Source: Thermoleophilaceae bacterium (GTDB lineage: Bacteria > Actinomycetota > Thermoleophilia > Solirubrobacterales > Thermoleophilaceae). From it: 6,806 nt of DNA. The translations under genes were made by a program, and so were the position numbers. Under the pieces are notes generated by a model. It worked only from the letters and a program-made list of their open reading frames with translations, was not told where the DNA came from and did not search any database. Position 1 is the stretch's first letter. Each line of letters starts with the position of its first letter. The DNA lies in NCBI GenBank assembly GCA_013812485.1, contig JACCTJ010000121.1, positions 1 to 6,806 on the forward strand. The letters run 5' to 3'. This document shows positions 5,408-6,806 of this stretch, in pieces.

Positions 5408-6787
5408 ATGGACGGACATCGACCTTGGAGTTTCGCCGGCTGTGCCGCGCTGGTCGTCCTCCTGTCCCTCGTCGCGCTCGGCTGCAACGACGACGACGGC
5501 GGCGGCGGCGAGAAGGGCGGTGGCGGGGGCGAGCCTGCTCCTCAGAGGTCCGATCCCCGTAGCGCGCGCTTCAACCTGACCGTCGGAGACCTCGTTCCTC
5601 TGAGCGGGGAGCTGTCCGCCTTTGGTCCTCCGGGGCGCAAGGCCTCCGAGCTCGCCGTCGAACAGGCCGAGGAAGCCCTCAAGGACGCCGGCGCGCGCGG
5701 GGTGGGAGTGGAGGTCGAGCACGCCGACACTGCCACCAACCCGCAGGGATCGGTCTCGGCCGCCCGCAAACTCACTCGCGGCGGAGCGACCTGCCTGGCC
5801 GGCGCCTGGGCCTCGACCGACACCATCCCCGCCGCCCAATCCGTGGCCGCCGCCGACCGGATCCCGATGATCTCGCCCGCCTCGACGAGCGCCCAGATCA
5901 CCACGCTCGAGGACGAGGGCTTCCTCTTCCGCACCGCACCCTCGAACAGCCTCCAGGGCGAGACCCTCGCCGACGTGGTCGAGGAGGAGCTCGACGGCAC
6001 CGACAAGAAGATCGCCGTCGCGGCGCGCAACGACGCCTACGGCCAGGGCTTGGCCAACAGCTTCCGCCGGGCCTGGGAGGTCAAGGGCGGCGAGCTCGCC
6101 GCCGGGCCCGTGCTCTACGACCCCGAGCAGCAGGACCTCAAGGCGGACGCCGAGGAGATCGTGGCCGACGACCCCGACGGCTACGTGATCGCCGACTTTC
6201 CGGAGGCTTACGCGCGCATGGGCGCCGCGCTCGTCGACACCGGCGACTTCGACGCTGGCAAGCTCTTCGTCACCGACGGGCTCGCGGGCGAGGACCTGCC
6301 CGAGGGCATCCCCGGCGAAGCGCTCGAGGGCGCCCGCGGGACGCGGCCCGGAACGCTCGAGAAGGGCGACGCGGCCAAGGCCTTCGGCCGGCTCTACTCG
6401 CGCTCGGACCGCAGGCCCGAGGCGCGCCAGACCTTCGACGCGCAGAACTTCGACGCGACGATGCTCTGCGTCCTCGCCGCGGTGGCCGCCGGCTCGAACG
6501 AGGGCGAGGCGATTCGAGGCAAGCTCCGCGACGTCAGCGCGGCCCCCGGGAAGAAGATCACCTTCGAGAAGCTCGACGAGGGGATCGAGGCGCTGCGTGC
6601 GGGCCAGGACATCGACTACGAGGGCGCCTCGGGACCGATCGACTTCGACGGCCAGGGCGACCCGACGGTCGGGACCTACGAGGTCTTCGAGTACGGGCCT
6701 GACCGCGACTTCGCGGTCAGGCGCCAGATCCAGGCCAAGCAGGGCCAGGGGGCGATCAGAGCGCCAGGGTCCCCCGGCAGCCCCTAG
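5408..6787 (+). CDS. ABC transporter substrate-binding lipoprotein, branched-chain amino acid type (Peripla_BP_6)
   Basis: This is the extracytoplasmic solute-binding component of an importer of the LivJ/LivK family. From ATG 5408 it has 459 residues. Residues 1-25 are a signal peptide with hydrophobic core AALVVLLSLVALG, followed by lipid-anchor Cys26 (bases 5483-5485). The lipobox VALGC is acceptable but not ideal. Residues 27-52 are an Asp/Gly-rich flexible linker. The periplasmic-binding fold starts at FNLTVGDLVPLSGELSAFG, with GAWASTDTIPAAQSVAA (132-148), ISPASTSAQIT (155-165) and ARNDAYGQGLANSF (206-219) as the typical ligand and lobe segments. FDAQNFDA and YEGASGPIDFD near the end are also standard. 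The last 20 residues are a loose Gln/Gly/Pro tail. No permease or ATPase gene is in view, so partner and ligand are unknown. Amino acids are the default, but related proteins bind amides, urea or aromatics. Confidence 0.92.
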   Translation: MDGHRPWSFAGCAALVVLLSLVALGCNDDDGGGGEKGGGGGEPAPQRSDPRSARFNLTVGDLVPLSGELSAFGPPGRKASELAVEQAEEALKDAGARGVGVEVEHADTATNPQGSVSAARKLTRGGATCLAGAWASTDTIPAAQSVAAADRIPMISPASTSAQITTLEDEGFLFRTAPSNSLQGETLADVVEEELDGTDKKIAVAARNDAYGQGLANSFRRAWEVKGGELAAGPVLYDPEQQDLKADAEEIVADDPDGYVIADFPEAYARMGAALVDTGDFDAGKLFVTDGLAGEDLPEGIPGEALEGARGTRPGTLEKGDAAKAFGRLYSRSDRRPEARQTFDAQNFDATMLCVLAAVAAGSNEGEAIRGKLRDVSAAPGKKITFEKLDEGIEALRAGQDIDYEGASGPIDFDGQGDPTVGTYEVFEYGPDRDFAVRRQIQAKQGQGAIRAPGSPGSP

Positions 6788-6806
6788 AAGACGATCACGC
6801 TCAGCT

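Noticed and set aside
5485..5540. Tandem repeat in the GAC/GGC-rich stretch after the lipobox
   Set aside because: This is codon-level low complexity encoding the Asp/Gly linker usual in such lipoproteins, not an independent repeat element.
1..6806. tRNA, rRNA, CRISPR array, insertion sequence or riboswitch
   Set aside because: No repeat-spacer pattern, transposase motifs, terminal inverted repeats or recognisable RNA gene structure were seen on either strand.

Overview
The window looks like chromosomal DNA from a high-GC actinobacterium. Codons strongly favour G or C at the third position. The trpB-trpA pair, the actinobacterial-type 6-phosphofructokinase (PFK) and the Gly-rich-linker binding lipoprotein would fit the class Thermoleophilia (Solirubrobacterales/Gaiellales-like). 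The phylum is fairly safe; the class is inference from recognised sequence style, not from a search.

Layout. (1) 1-1969: the end of a tryptophan operon. trpB lacks only its first few codons, and trpA overlaps it by 8 nt. (2) 1990-2726: a SnoaL/NTF2-like gene with a leaderless-type promoter, then a 55-residue two-helix membrane protein. (3) 2727-4150: a decayed accessory patch. It holds a nucleotidyltransferase gene with no start codon and an amber codon inside its active-site motif, an apparently intact AbrB-type antitoxin gene, and a VapC-type PIN toxin gene broken by two small frameshifts and by inversion of its 3' third. (4) 4179-5207, minus strand: a complete PFK whose diagnostic residues (Asp104, Lys124) predict use of pyrophosphate rather than ATP. 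(5) 5208-5407: a divergent intergenic region. (6) 5408-6787: a lipoprotein substrate-binding protein of the branched-chain amino acid ABC transporter family. The last 19 bases show nothing.

How the genes relate. TrpB and TrpA form tryptophan synthase. The PFK and the binding lipoprotein are divergently transcribed and serve central carbon flux and solute uptake. AbrB and PIN were evidently a toxin-antitoxin operon: TTGA joins the antitoxin stop to the toxin start, and a palindrome overlaps the promoter. The toxin now appears dead, leaving the antitoxin as an orphan.

I see no convincing new multi-gene system. The most notable signals are the PIN gene whose last third lies on the opposite strand (inverting about 4008-4145 rebuilds a normal-length protein with all four acidic residues), the predicted pyrophosphate specificity of the PFK, and TAGGNT/TAAGGT boxes ending exactly 6 nt before two start codons.
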